From NCBI GenBank assembly GCA_902622745.1, contig CACNQW010000001.1, positions 1 to 64,000 on the forward strand: DNA of 64,000 nt, read 5' to 3'. Below the pieces are notes generated by a model. It was given only the letters and a program-made list of their open reading frames with translations, was not told where the DNA came from and made no database searches. The DNA comes from an uncultured SAR116 cluster alpha proteobacterium (GTDB taxonomy: Bacteria > Pseudomonadota > Alphaproteobacteria > Puniceispirillales > Marisalimonadaceae). Shown piece after piece: positions 28,542-37,519 of the stretch (position 1 is the first letter of the stretch; every line of letters begins with the position of its first letter). The position numbers and the translations under genes were made by a program.

Positions 28542-28910
28542 ATGATAAAAGTTCTTTATGATGGTAAGTGTGGATTATGTAATAAAGAGATCAGTTATTA
28601 TAAAAAAATTGCAAATAATAAAAAGTTTAAATGGTTAGATATTGCTAATAACCCTAAAGATTTAAAAGAATTTAATATTAAACAGTCAGACGCACTATTA
28701 TATCTGCATGCATTTGATTCTAAAAATAAACAATATATAGGAGTTGATGCCTTTATTTTAATTTGGAAAAATCTAACTTACTGGAAATTTTTAGCTTTTA
28801 TTGCGTCTCTACCAATAATTAAAAGTTTATTGTCTGTAATCTATAAGAAATTTGCTTATTATAGATTTAATAAATTAGAACATTGTATTCTGAGTAAGAA
28901 TAATGCTTAA
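28542..28910 (+). CDS. DCC-family (DUF393) thiol-disulfide oxidoreductase-like protein
   Basis: A 122-residue protein with the YDGKCGLCNKE motif at residues 5-15, that is D-G-x-C-x-x-C, which defines the DCC/DUF393 family. A thioredoxin-like redox role is proposed for the family but not well established. The start at 28542 is chosen because the motif should lie close to the N-terminus and an upstream in-frame ATG at 28518 would overlap coq7 by 20 bases. It follows coq7 by four bases. Confidence 0.82.
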   Translation: MIKVLYDGKCGLCNKEISYYKKIANNKKFKWLDIANNPKDLKEFNIKQSDALLYLHAFDSKNKQYIGVDAFILIWKNLTYWKFLAFIASLPIIKSLLSVIYKKFAYYRFNKLEHCILSKNNA

Positions 28911-29082
28911 CAAAATAAAATATAAACTCTTTGGAAAGTTTCAAAATAAAAAACGTTTAGAACAAATGAAAAAAAATCCATTTAAAAGAGTTGATTCAGA
29001 AAAAATGACTGATATTGAAAAAATGGATAAAGGGTTTAATGGGAAAACTTATTCTATAAATGGTATGGATGTAGATTTTTAA
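28903..29082 (+). CDS. Small hypothetical protein, 59 residues
   Basis: An open frame of 59 codons (ATG at 28903, TAA at 29080) that overlaps the end of the DCC gene by eight bases in another frame. The product is basic at its N-terminus (MLNKIKYKLFGKF) and polar, ending in SINGMDVDF. I do not recognise the family. Support for coding is the tight coupling to the upstream gene, lysine/asparagine-rich composition like its neighbours, and the absence of any other explanation for this stretch. Confidence 0.5.
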   Translation: MLNKIKYKLFGKFQNKKRLEQMKKNPFKRVDSEKMTDIEKMDKGFNGKTYSINGMDVDF

Positions 29083-29153
29083 TCAAGAAAACTAATTTTT
29101 TGATTTTAAAGTTTTTTTTAGTTAAGTTATATAAAGTTTTAAGAGGAAAAATA

Positions 29154-30296
29154 ATGATTAAATATATTATAAGTTTAATTGCAATACTCGGTTTATTTAT
29201 AAACCCTGTTTTTGCTAATGGGCATAAAAAAATAAAAGTAGGTATGATTACCACTTTATCTGGAGGAGGTTCAGGTCTTGGAATTGACGTAAGAGATGGT
29301 TTTTTACTAGCAGTTAAAGGTGACAACCATTTTGAAGTTATAGTAAAAGACGATCAAAGAAAGCCAGATATTGCTGTACAAATTGCTGACAAGATGATCC
29401 AATCAGATAAAGTAGATGTTCTTACTGGAATTATTTGGTCAAATCTAGCAATGGCTGTAGTTCCTGCTGCAGTTAAACAAGGAAAATTCTATTTGTCTCC
29501 AAATGCAGGGCCTTCTAAATTAGCAGGTAAAGGTTGTCATAAAAATTATTTTAATGTTGCTTGGCAAAATGATAATTTGCATGAAGCGGCTGGTGGATAT
29601 GGTAACACAGCTGGGTATAAAAACTCATTTATCCTTGCGCCTAACTATCCAGCAGGTAAAGATGCGTTAACAGGATATAAGAGATTTTTTAAAGGTAAAA
29701 TTGAAAAAGAATTATATACCAAACTTGGTCAAAAAGACTATGCAGCAGAGATCGCTCAAATAAGGTCATCTAAAGCTGATAGTATCTATTTCTTTTTACC
29801 TGGTGGAATGGGCATTTCATTTATGAAACAATTATCTCAATCAGGTATAAATGTTCCAGTTATTGGACCAGCTTTTTCATTTGACCAGGGTATTTTAAAA
29901 GCTGTTGGTGATGCTGCTCTAGGTGTTAAAAACACCTCTCAATGGTCAAAAGATCTTGATAACAAAGCTAATAAGAAATTTGTTCAAGATTTTCAAAAAG
30001 AGTACGGACGATTACCATCTTTATATGCATCTCAGGGATATGATACTGGAAAATTGTTAATTTCAGCTTTAAATGTGGCAGACGTTAAAGATCAAGATAA
30101 ATTCAGAAGTGCATTGAAAAATGCTAATTTTGAAAGTACCCGTGGTTCATTTAAGTTTGATACAAATCAACATCCTATTCAAGACATCTATGTAAGAGAA
30201 GTGATCAAAGAGGGAAAAATTTTAACAAATAAAATTATTTCAACCGGACTTAAAAATAGATCAAATGCTTACGTTAAAGATTGTCCTTTGAAATAA
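29154..30296 (+). CDS. livK: Branched-chain amino acid-type ABC transporter substrate-binding protein
   Basis: A 380-residue periplasmic receptor of the LivK/type I family. The start at 29154 follows AAGAGGAA and begins a clear signal peptide (MIKYIISLIAILGLF, cleavage probably after VFA near residue 22). The mature protein opens KIKVGMITTLSGGGSGLG as in Leu/Ile/Val and urea/aromatic receptors. It is the first gene of a liv-type ABC operon with both permeases and both ATPases. The true ligand could be branched amino acids, amides or aromatic acids; sequence alone does not decide. Confidence 0.9.
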   Translation: MIKYIISLIAILGLFINPVFANGHKKIKVGMITTLSGGGSGLGIDVRDGFLLAVKGDNHFEVIVKDDQRKPDIAVQIADKMIQSDKVDVLTGIIWSNLAMAVVPAAVKQGKFYLSPNAGPSKLAGKGCHKNYFNVAWQNDNLHEAAGGYGNTAGYKNSFILAPNYPAGKDALTGYKRFFKGKIEKELYTKLGQKDYAAEIAQIRSSKADSIYFFLPGGMGISFMKQLSQSGINVPVIGPAFSFDQGILKAVGDAALGVKNTSQWSKDLDNKANKKFVQDFQKEYGRLPSLYASQGYDTGKLLISALNVADVKDQDKFRSALKNANFESTRGSFKFDTNQHPIQDIYVREVIKEGKILTNKIISTGLKNRSNAYVKDCPLK

Positions 30297-30303
30297 AAAA
30301 TAA

Positions 30304-30330
30304 ATAAGTGAGTTTTATTAACTCACTTAT
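30304..30330 (+). promoter_or_regulatory. Intercistronic stem-loop between livK and livH
   Basis: An 11-bp perfect stem ATAAGTGAGTT (30304-30314) and AACTCACTTAT (30320-30330) with loop TTATT, seven bases after the livK stop and just before livH. No run of T follows. As with tctC, this is the place where a stem-loop stabilises the binding-protein message or lowers expression of the permease genes. Confidence 0.6.
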
Positions 30331-30339
30331 TATCATCAC

Positions 30340-31257
30340 ATGGAATTTCAATTATTAATTGAACAGCTATTAAACGGCTTACAATTTGGAACTATGTTGT
30401 TCCTTATGTCTGCTGGTTTGACTTTAGTGTTTGGTGTTATGGGATTGATTAATCTTGCGCATGGTTCCTTTTACATGATTGGTGCATTTGGAGCAGCTCT
30501 TCTTGCCGAAATTACAGGTTCTTTTTTTATTGCATTAATAAGTAGTTTTATTGTTGCTATGTTTGCAGGTGTAATAACTGAAATTTTAGTAATTAGAAAG
30601 TTATATAAAAAAGATCACTTAGATCAAGTGTTAGCAACTTTTGCTTTAATTTTAATTTTTTCTGAAGGTATTAGATGGATTTTTGGAGCATATCCACTTT
30701 ATCTAAACATACCTTTAGAACTCAATGCTAGTGTTTCTCTCCCTTTAGAAATTATTTATTCGAAATACAGACTTTTAATAATTGCAATTGGAATTTTAAT
30801 AGCATTTTTCTTATACATTTTAACGTCTAAAACTTTACTTGGAATAAGAATAAAAGCAGGACAAAACGATAGGGAAATGATTTCTGTTTTGGGTGTAAAT
30901 ATTAAAACTCTTTATACAATCGTTTTTGCATTAGGAGCTGCGTTAGCTGGTTTATCTGGAGCATTGATCGGTGCGATACAATCTGTTGAGGTCGGTATGG
31001 GTGAACCAGTTCTAATATTAGCATTTGTAGTAATTATCATTGGTGGAATTGGTTCTATTAAAGGTGCTTTTGTTGGGGCTTTGTTAGTAGGAGTTACAGA
31101 TACGTTAGGACGTTTCTTACTTCCTGAATTATTTAAATTATTTTTTGATAATGCTGATGCAAATTTAATTGGTTCATCAATAGCATCAATGTCAATATAT
31201 ATACTTATGGCAATAGTTTTAATTTTTAAGCCATCAGGTTTGTTTGGTGAAAGATAA
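30340..31257 (+). CDS. livH: ABC transporter permease LivH
   Basis: A 305-residue inner-membrane permease with about eight hydrophobic segments. The family signatures GLTLVFGVMGLINLAHGSFYMIGA (residues 26-49 region) and IGGIGSIKGAFVGALLVG near 232-249 are present. It forms the membrane channel with LivM. It follows the livK stem-loop and precedes livM by five bases. Confidence 0.93.
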   Translation: MEFQLLIEQLLNGLQFGTMLFLMSAGLTLVFGVMGLINLAHGSFYMIGAFGAALLAEITGSFFIALISSFIVAMFAGVITEILVIRKLYKKDHLDQVLATFALILIFSEGIRWIFGAYPLYLNIPLELNASVSLPLEIIYSKYRLLIIAIGILIAFFLYILTSKTLLGIRIKAGQNDREMISVLGVNIKTLYTIVFALGAALAGLSGALIGAIQSVEVGMGEPVLILAFVVIIIGGIGSIKGAFVGALLVGVTDTLGRFLLPELFKLFFDNADANLIGSSIASMSIYILMAIVLIFKPSGLFGER

Positions 31258-31262
31258 GCACG

Positions 31263-32252
31263 ATGTCTGAAAAGAAATTAAATTTTTTAATTCTAATATC
31301 TTTGTTTTTTGTACCGTTATTTTCAATTCTTTTAAATGATATTTATATAACAACATTATTTTCAAAGATTATTATTTTAGCCATTGCAGGTATTGGTCTT
31401 AATTTAATATTGGGATATGGAGGCATGGTCTCATTTGGTCACGCTGCTTTTTTTGGCTTAGGTGGATATGTTACAGGAATTTTAGCTTTTCATTTTAATA
31501 ATTACGAACCTATTCAAATATTAGTTTTTGAGTTTGAGGGAACAAATCAACTATTATTTGTCTGGATTTTTACTTTAATTTTTTCATCTTTATTAGCTCT
31601 CTTTATTGGTTACTTTTCATTGAGAACAACAGGTGTTTATTTCATAATGATAACATTAGCATTTGCTCAAATGTTATATTATTTTTCAATAAGTTGGCCT
31701 ACTTATGGTGGAGAAGATGGATTGTCACTTTCACTTAGAAATGAAATTCCTTTTCTTAATACTATGGATCCTATCACTTTTTTTTATATTTGTTATGTAT
31801 GGTTAATTATAGCAATAATATTTGTAAAATTTATTTTAAATTCTCCATTAGGAATTTCATTAAAAGCCAGCAAAGAAAACGAGGATAGAGTTAGATCAGT
31901 TGGAATTAACCCTAAAAAAGTTAAATTAATTTCATTTATAATATCCGGAGCAATAACAGGTTTGGCTGGTTCTTTATATGCCGATCTTAATAGATTTGTA
32001 AGTCCAACAATTTTAAGTTGGCAAATGTCTGGTGAAATTATGATTTTAGTAATTTTAGGTGGAATGTTTAGACTTTATGGGCCAATTTTGGGTGCTTTTT
32101 TTTATATTATATTAGAACAATTTCTTGGTGGTATTACAGAAAATTGGCAATTTTGGCTGGGTTTTATAATTCTTTTAGAAGTGCTTTACGCAAAGGCAGG
32201 GATAATGAGCTTTTTAATTAAAGATAAATATGATGAAAAAACCAGTTCTTAA
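31263..32252 (+). CDS. livM: ABC transporter permease LivM
   Basis: A 329-residue permease. LNLILGYGGMVSFGHAAFFGLGGY near residues 48-71 and the cytoplasmic loop LGISLKASKENEDRVRSVGINPKKVKLISF near 196-225 are typical of LivM. It pairs with LivH. Its 3' end overlaps livG by 23 bases, so translation of the ATPase is coupled. Confidence 0.92.
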   Translation: MSEKKLNFLILISLFFVPLFSILLNDIYITTLFSKIIILAIAGIGLNLILGYGGMVSFGHAAFFGLGGYVTGILAFHFNNYEPIQILVFEFEGTNQLLFVWIFTLIFSSLLALFIGYFSLRTTGVYFIMITLAFAQMLYYFSISWPTYGGEDGLSLSLRNEIPFLNTMDPITFFYICYVWLIIAIIFVKFILNSPLGISLKASKENEDRVRSVGINPKKVKLISFIISGAITGLAGSLYADLNRFVSPTILSWQMSGEIMILVILGGMFRLYGPILGAFFYIILEQFLGGITENWQFWLGFIILLEVLYAKAGIMSFLIKDKYDEKTSS

Positions 32253-32982
32253 AATTGATAACCTTAGCAAATCATTTGGGGCTGTAAAGGCTAATGATAA
32301 CTTAAATTTAAATCTATTTAAAAATGAAATTCATGCCCTAATAGGTCCAAATGGTTCTGGTAAGTCAACATTAGTTAAACAAATTTCAGGATTTTTAAAA
32401 CAAGATAGTGGTCAAATTTATCTTGAAAAAATTAATATTTCCAATTATTCAGCTGAACATAGGTCAAGAATGGGTATTGCTAGAAGTTTTCAAATTTCTT
32501 CTGTTATAAATTCATTTAAAGTTATTGATAATTTAAGATTATCCCTTTTGGGTAGAGATGGAGGTTATTTAAATCCATTAAATAATATCTATAGAAATAA
32601 AGATTATAGTGATGAAGCATTTGATTTACTTAAAATTGTTGATTTAACAAATAAGGCTAATGATTTAGTAAGTACTTTAAGTCATGGTGACAAAAGAAAA
32701 CTTGAGATATGTTTAGCGCTATCAATGAATCCAAAGTTATTACTTTTTGATGAGCCAATGGCTGGATTAGATAAAACATCATCACAATTAATGATTGATT
32801 TGTTTAAAAAATTAAAAGTTAAAGCTCCGATTTTACTTATAGAACATGATATGGAATCAGTATTTGCATTAGCTGACAGGATATCAGTTTTAGATTATGG
32901 AAGTTTAATTGCTTCTGGAAATGAAAAAGAAATAAAGTCAAATGCCAAAGTTCAGGAAGTTTATCTTGGGGATGAAAATTGA
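32230..32982 (+). CDS. livG: ABC transporter ATPase LivG
   Basis: A 250-residue ATPase. Walker A GPNGSGKST is near residues 38-46, the signature region LSHGDKRKLEI near 151-161, Walker B LLLFDEPMAGL near 171-181, and the H-loop in LLIEHDMESV near 201. The signature reads LSHGD as usual for LivG. The start at 32230 or the adjacent ATG at 32233 cannot be distinguished. The last four bases overlap livF. Confidence 0.92.
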   Translation: MMKKPVLKIDNLSKSFGAVKANDNLNLNLFKNEIHALIGPNGSGKSTLVKQISGFLKQDSGQIYLEKINISNYSAEHRSRMGIARSFQISSVINSFKVIDNLRLSLLGRDGGYLNPLNNIYRNKDYSDEAFDLLKIVDLTNKANDLVSTLSHGDKRKLEICLALSMNPKLLLFDEPMAGLDKTSSQLMIDLFKKLKVKAPILLIEHDMESVFALADRISVLDYGSLIASGNEKEIKSNAKVQEVYLGDEN

Positions 32983-33668
32983 GCAAACTTCTTAAGATTG
33001 ACAAATTAAGTGCTTGGTATGGTGATACCCGTGTACTAAATGAAGTGGATATTGAAATTAAAGAAGGAGAAATTGTTGCCTTACTAGGTAGAAATGGAAT
33101 GGGAAAAACAACTACTTTACATTCAGTATGTGGGATAATCGAAAAAGTTTCAGGTAAAATATTTTTTAAAAATAATTTAATTTCAAATTTACCAAGTTAT
33201 GAAATATCTAAATTAGGTATCGGTTTAGTGCCTGAAGGCAGAAGGATTTTTTCAAATCTTACTGTTGAAGAAAACTTGATTGTTGCTTCTAGAAAAGGTT
33301 ATTGGGATCTAAATAAAATCAAAAAAATTTTTCCACGGTTATCTGAACGTTTAACTCAAATGTCAAATTCTTTATCTGGTGGTGAACAGCAAATGTTAGC
33401 AATTGCAAGAACTCTTATGACTAATCCAAAGATGTTAATTTTAGATGAGGCAACCGAAGGTTTATCACCAAATATAAGAAATGAGATATGGACAATTATC
33501 TCTGAAATTAAAAAAAAGGATGTTTCAATAATTTTAGTAGATAAATACTTGAACAAAATAAAACAAATTGCAGATAAGTTATATATTCTTGATAGAGGAG
33601 AAAATGCTTGGAATGGAAAACCTTCTTTATTAACTGATCAAATTGTTAAGAAATATTTATCTGTTTAA
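32979..33668 (+). CDS. livF: ABC transporter ATPase LivF
   Basis: A 229-residue ATPase starting at TTG (32979), whose second base begins the livG stop (TTGA). Walker A GRNGMGKTT near residues 36-44, GLVPEGRRIFSNLTVEENL near 83-101, signature LSGGEQQM near 130, Walker B MLILDEATEGLSP near 149-161. At the H-loop position the protein has ILVDKYLNKI instead of the usual VEQN-type segment of LivF, so the family's glutamate-glutamine pair is missing. It completes livKHMGF. Confidence 0.91.
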   Translation: MSKLLKIDKLSAWYGDTRVLNEVDIEIKEGEIVALLGRNGMGKTTTLHSVCGIIEKVSGKIFFKNNLISNLPSYEISKLGIGLVPEGRRIFSNLTVEENLIVASRKGYWDLNKIKKIFPRLSERLTQMSNSLSGGEQQMLAIARTLMTNPKMLILDEATEGLSPNIRNEIWTIISEIKKKDVSIILVDKYLNKIKQIADKLYILDRGENAWNGKPSLLTDQIVKKYLSV

Positions 33669-33674
33669 ATATTT

Positions 33675-33983
33675 TTAATTAAATGACAAGTCCCCAAGAT
33701 CTTGTGTAACAACTCCAGTAAATTCTATAGTTTTGGGTGTTAGGGTCTTTACATACTTTTGAATATTTTCTTGAATAAGTTTTTCAATATTTTTCATAAT
33801 TTCTTTGTCTGGAAATTCCCAAATAACTACACTTACATTAGGGGTATTTGGGTTTTTCAATGATCTAAATCTTACACCTTTAACAGTTTGAAGAAGAGAT
33901 GGCCATTTTGTTTCTAGCATAGACTCAAAAAGTTCACAGTCTTCATTACTTGAAAATGTTCTAACAAATATTTTTACTAACAT
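33675..33983 (-). CDS. Hypothetical protein, 102 residues
   Basis: A small protein convergent with livF, six bases apart. Sequence features: a first strand MLVKIFVRTF, a VKGVRFRSLK segment, then VSVVIWEFPD and a helix EIMKNIEKLIQEN. This beta-alpha-beta pattern resembles ferredoxin-like dimeric alpha-beta barrel proteins (ABM type), but no catalytic signature can be named. No signal peptide or membrane segment. The function is unknown; coding is supported by length and isolation from other frames. Confidence 0.55.
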   Translation of the reverse strand: MLVKIFVRTFSSNEDCELFESMLETKWPSLLQTVKGVRFRSLKNPNTPNVSVVIWEFPDKEIMKNIEKLIQENIQKYVKTLTPKTIEFTGVVTQDLGDLSFN

Positions 33984-34050
33984 ACTAATACCTTACACTT
34001 TATTTTTAAATATTATGATCTATAGTAAGGTTACAAAAATTGAGGACATC

Positions 34051-34278
34051 ATGGTAGAATTATTTTTAAGAAAAGACGTTGCATTTAGGGCTTTTAAAAT
34101 TGCTTTAATTGTTGGTGTTATTTTAGCTGGAATAAATCATGGAGATCATATCATTAAGGGTGAGATGACTGGCAACAACTGGGTCAAAATAATAATTACC
34201 TTTTGTGTTCCGTACTGTGTTTCTTCATTTTCATCTGTAATGGCAATTAAAAAAGAACAGAACATATCTGCAATGTAA
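34051..34278 (+). CDS. nrtS: NrtS-like small nitrate/nitrite transporter subunit
   Basis: A 75-residue membrane protein with two hydrophobic segments (near residues 13-27 and 44-63). The conserved INHGDHII segment between them and the VPYCVSSF block in the second match NrtS, a small protein reported to support nitrate/nitrite transport. The start at 34051 is chosen because GAGG precedes it and the shorter form fits the family; an in-frame ATG at 34015 would add 12 residues. It stands alone before aroE, with no nitrate or nitrite reductase in the window. Confidence 0.7.
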   Translation: MVELFLRKDVAFRAFKIALIVGVILAGINHGDHIIKGEMTGNNWVKIIITFCVPYCVSSFSSVMAIKKEQNISAM

Positions 34279-34290
34279 TAATTATTATTT

Positions 34291-35142
34291 ATGATTAAAT
34301 TAGGTTTATTAGGAAACAATATATCAAAATCTGAAATGCCTAATCTTATCACAAAATTAGGAAATGAATTTGGGTTTGATGTTAAGTATGAACTTTTTGA
34401 TCAAGCTTCAAAAACAAATTTTAATTTCAAAAAATTTTTAAGCCAAATGAAAGAAAAGAATATTTCTGGTATTAATGTTACCTACCCTTTTAAAGAACTA
34501 GCATTAGAGCATTCAATTAAATTTAGCGAAGAAACAAAGTTAGTAAAATCAACCAATCTTATTTTAATCAATGAAAGTATAACTTCACATAACACAGATT
34601 TCACTGGTTTTCTTAATACTTATAAATTTAATTTTAATAAAGAACCTTCAAAATTAGTTATTTTAGGAGGTGGTGGAGTTGGAAAATCAGTTTGTTTTGC
34701 TTTATTAAAATTAGGAGTTAAAGAACTTTACATAATTGAAAAAGATCACATTAAATTAGAAAAATTAATAGAGGATTTAAAGAAACAAAACGAACAGATA
34801 TATTCAATAAAGTTAGGTGAGTTGATAGAAAATCAGCATGAATTTGATGGATTTTTAAATTGCTCTGAGCAGGGGCATATTAACACTCCTGGAAACCCAT
34901 TTGAGGGGTTGAAATTAAATAGTAATCAATGGTCTTTTGATGTAGTTTACACGCCTGCTATGACAACTTTTCTAAAAAATTCAGAGAATAGTGGAGCAAA
35001 AATAATTACTGGCATTGATCTTTTTTTATTCCAAGGAATAGAGTCATTTCTCATTTTTACAGAACAAGAAAAATTAAGAAAAAAAATCATGAGTAATTAT
35101 GATAATATAAGAGAATACTATTTTAAAAAATTAATCACTTGA
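34291..35142 (+). CDS. aroE: Shikimate dehydrogenase family protein
   Basis: A 283-residue protein with the shikimate dehydrogenase plan. LGLLGNNISKSEMP at the N-terminus resembles the GxPIxHSxSP substrate motif in altered form. NVTYPFKEL carries the catalytic Lys68, HNTDFTGF the catalytic Asp103, and LGGGGVGKS near 125-133 is the nucleotide-binding loop. It reduces 3-dehydroshikimate with NADPH in aromatic amino-acid synthesis, although quinate or aminoshikimate-type relatives look similar. The degenerate N-terminal motif lowers certainty about substrate. The 3' end overlaps the convergent CoA transferase gene by 12 bases. Confidence 0.8.
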   Translation: MIKLGLLGNNISKSEMPNLITKLGNEFGFDVKYELFDQASKTNFNFKKFLSQMKEKNISGINVTYPFKELALEHSIKFSEETKLVKSTNLILINESITSHNTDFTGFLNTYKFNFNKEPSKLVILGGGGVGKSVCFALLKLGVKELYIIEKDHIKLEKLIEDLKKQNEQIYSIKLGELIENQHEFDGFLNCSEQGHINTPGNPFEGLKLNSNQWSFDVVYTPAMTTFLKNSENSGAKIITGIDLFLFQGIESFLIFTEQEKLRKKIMSNYDNIREYYFKKLIT

Positions 35143-36327
35143 TAATGTCAATTTTACTACATTAGAACTAATTAAATTTTCTATTTCACCTTTTGTATAA
35201 TTTAACTCCAATAAAATTTCATTTGTATGCTCACCAATTTGAGGTGGTATATTTTTAACGCCAACTGATTTTGATCTGCTAAACTTTATTGGAGAAGCTA
35301 TACCTTGATATTCATCTTTATGAAGAACCATTTGTCTTTCTTTTGTCTGAGTATGATTGATAGCTTCTTCCATGTTTCTGACTGGACCAGCTGGAACACC
35401 TGCGTTTAAAAGTTTTTCTGAAAAAGAGTTTCCATCAACATCCTTAAGTGCATTTTGTAAATAATCTGTTAATTCTAATCTATTTTTAACTCTATCTGCA
35501 TTAGTTTTAAATCTATTATCGTCTATTAAGTTATCCAAATTGAGTGCTTTGCAGAGTCTTGAAAATCCAGCATCGTTTCCTATTCCCATAAAAATTTCAT
35601 TTGTTGCTGTATCGAACTTGTCATATGGAGATATGTTAGGATGAGAGTTCCCTGTTGCTTTTCCAGGTTTTTTACTCAGAAAAAAATTTGCATTGTGAGG
35701 ATGCATTAAAGCTAGAGAAGAGTCATATAATGTCATGTCAAGATACTGGCCTTTATTAGAGATGTTTCTTTCTTGTAAAGCCATTAATATTCCAATTGCA
35801 GAATATAAACCAGTGCCCATATCTACGAAGGGTGCTCCCATTCTTACACTACCACTTTCTGGTGTTCCATTTATTGACATCATTCCAGTCATCGCTTGAA
35901 CAATTGCATCATAACCAGGTGCTCCACCTAGTGGACCCTCTTGACCAAAACCAGAAATTCTACAATGAATAAGTTTTGGAAATTTTTCTTTTAAAACTTC
36001 TTCATATCCTAAACCCCATTTTTCCATTGTCCCTGTTTTAAAATTTTCAATAAGAACATCTGCATCTTCCAGAAGTTTAATTAATATTTCTTTTCCTTTA
36101 TCTGACAATAAATCAATTGCAATTGATCTTTTATTCCTATTTACATTTATAAAATATGACGCCATTCCATTTGAGAATGGTGGCCCCCATCCTCTTACTT
36201 CGTCACCTATGTGAGCTTCTACTTTTATAACATCGGCTCCATGATCAGCAAGAATTTGAGTTGCATAAGGTCCTCCAAGAACTCTAGTTAGATCTATTAT
36301 TTTTAAATTTTCCAAAGCATGTTTCAT
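35131..36327 (-). CDS. Family III CoA transferase (CaiB/BaiF)
   Basis: A 398-residue CaiB-type CoA transferase. N-terminal LKIIDLTRVLGGPYATQILADHGADVIKVE, VNRNKRSIAIDL near residue 63-74, and PFVDMGTGL with the probable catalytic Asp near 167 are family signatures. It moves CoA between carboxylic acids. It is the last gene of a minus-strand run behind an acyl-CoA dehydrogenase, 20 bases apart, so the pair probably activates and desaturates the same acid. The substrate is unknown; succinyl-CoA is a common donor in related enzymes. Confidence 0.88.
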   Translation of the reverse strand: MKHALENLKIIDLTRVLGGPYATQILADHGADVIKVEAHIGDEVRGWGPPFSNGMASYFINVNRNKRSIAIDLLSDKGKEILIKLLEDADVLIENFKTGTMEKWGLGYEEVLKEKFPKLIHCRISGFGQEGPLGGAPGYDAIVQAMTGMMSINGTPESGSVRMGAPFVDMGTGLYSAIGILMALQERNISNKGQYLDMTLYDSSLALMHPHNANFFLSKKPGKATGNSHPNISPYDKFDTATNEIFMGIGNDAGFSRLCKALNLDNLIDDNRFKTNADRVKNRLELTDYLQNALKDVDGNSFSEKLLNAGVPAGPVRNMEEAINHTQTKERQMVLHKDEYQGIASPIKFSRSKSVGVKNIPPQIGEHTNEILLELNYTKGEIENLISSNVVKLTLSSD

Positions 36328-36347
36328 TTTATTTCCTATGGTTTTGA

Positions 36348-37514
36348 TTAGTATGATCTTGGTAAATGAAGTATTTTTTCTGATATGTAATTTAATATCA
36401 TTTGTGAACTAACAGGTGCTAACTTTGGTATTAAGGATTCTCTTAATAATCTTTCAACATGATACTCTTTTGCATATCCCATCCCTCCCAAAGTTACTAC
36501 AGCTTGTGTTGCTGTTTTAAATGCTACTTCTGCAGCGTAATATTTTGCAGCATTTGCAAGTCCTCCAGAATTTTGACCTTTATCATATTGATAGGCGGCT
36601 TTAGATATTAATAATTCGGCAGCCTCAAGTTCTATCCACAATTCAGCTAGAGGATGTTGAATACTTTGATTTTTACCAATCGGTCTATCAAATACAATTC
36701 TTTCATTAGCATATTTTACAGCTTTGCCTAAAGCATCTTTGCCAATGCCTAGAGCTTCTGCTGCAATTAATATTCTTTCAGGATTTAAGCTATCTAAAAT
36801 ATATCTAAAGCCTTTGCCTTCTTCTCCAATTCGGTCTTCTTCAGATATTTCTAAATTGTCAAAAAAGATTTGATTACTATCAACAGAACCTCTCCCCATT
36901 TTTTTTATCTCTCTTACTTCAATTTTTGTTCTGTCAAAATTTGTGTAAAATAAAGTCAATCCATCAATATTACTTTTTGTTTCTCCTAATTCAGAAGTTC
37001 TTGCTAAAAGTAGAATTTTATTTGCAATTTTTGCTGTTGAGGTCCAAATTTTTTGTCCGTTTATTAAATATCCACCTTGGATCTTACTTGCTGTAGTTTT
37101 TATTTTTCCAGTATCTAACCCAGCATCAGGTTCTGTAACTCCAAAACATGTTTTATCATTTCCAGAAATTAAGTTAGGTAACCAATTCTTTTTTTGTGTT
37201 TTAGTCCCATGAACAACAATAGGGTGTGGTCCAAAGATATTAATATGAATTGATGATGCAGCAGACATTCCACCACCATTTCTAGTAATATTTTGCATAA
37301 AAAGAGCAGCTTCTTGAATGCCTAAATTAGCTCCTCCATATTCTTCAGGCATACACATGCCCAACCAACCGCTTTTAGCAACTTCATTATAGAATTCTGA
37401 AGGAAACTCTGATTTTAAATCTAAATCTAACCAATAATTATCGTCAAATTTTGATGAAATTTTTTTAGCTGCTTCAACAATATTTTTTTGTGTTTCTGTT
37501 AGTTCAAATGGCAT
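36348..37514 (-). CDS. Acyl-CoA dehydrogenase, helix-G glutamate type
   Basis: A 388-residue FAD acyl-CoA dehydrogenase. FGVTEPDAGLDTGKIKT and GQKIWTSTA are the FAD/substrate motifs. The usual C-terminal catalytic motif YEGT-EIQ is replaced by LAPVSSQMILNYI, so the common glutamate is absent there. Instead a glutamate sits in NPERILIAAEALG, the position used by isovaleryl-CoA dehydrogenase. The gene lies between an AhpD-like gene and a CoA transferase in the same direction. The substrate is likely branched or cyclic, but this is inference. Confidence 0.87.
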   Translation of the reverse strand: MPFELTETQKNIVEAAKKISSKFDDNYWLDLDLKSEFPSEFYNEVAKSGWLGMCMPEEYGGANLGIQEAALFMQNITRNGGGMSAASSIHINIFGPHPIVVHGTKTQKKNWLPNLISGNDKTCFGVTEPDAGLDTGKIKTTASKIQGGYLINGQKIWTSTAKIANKILLLARTSELGETKSNIDGLTLFYTNFDRTKIEVREIKKMGRGSVDSNQIFFDNLEISEEDRIGEEGKGFRYILDSLNPERILIAAEALGIGKDALGKAVKYANERIVFDRPIGKNQSIQHPLAELWIELEAAELLISKAAYQYDKGQNSGGLANAAKYYAAEVAFKTATQAVVTLGGMGYAKEYHVERLLRESLIPKLAPVSSQMILNYISEKILHLPRSY

Positions 37515-37519
37515 GAAAA

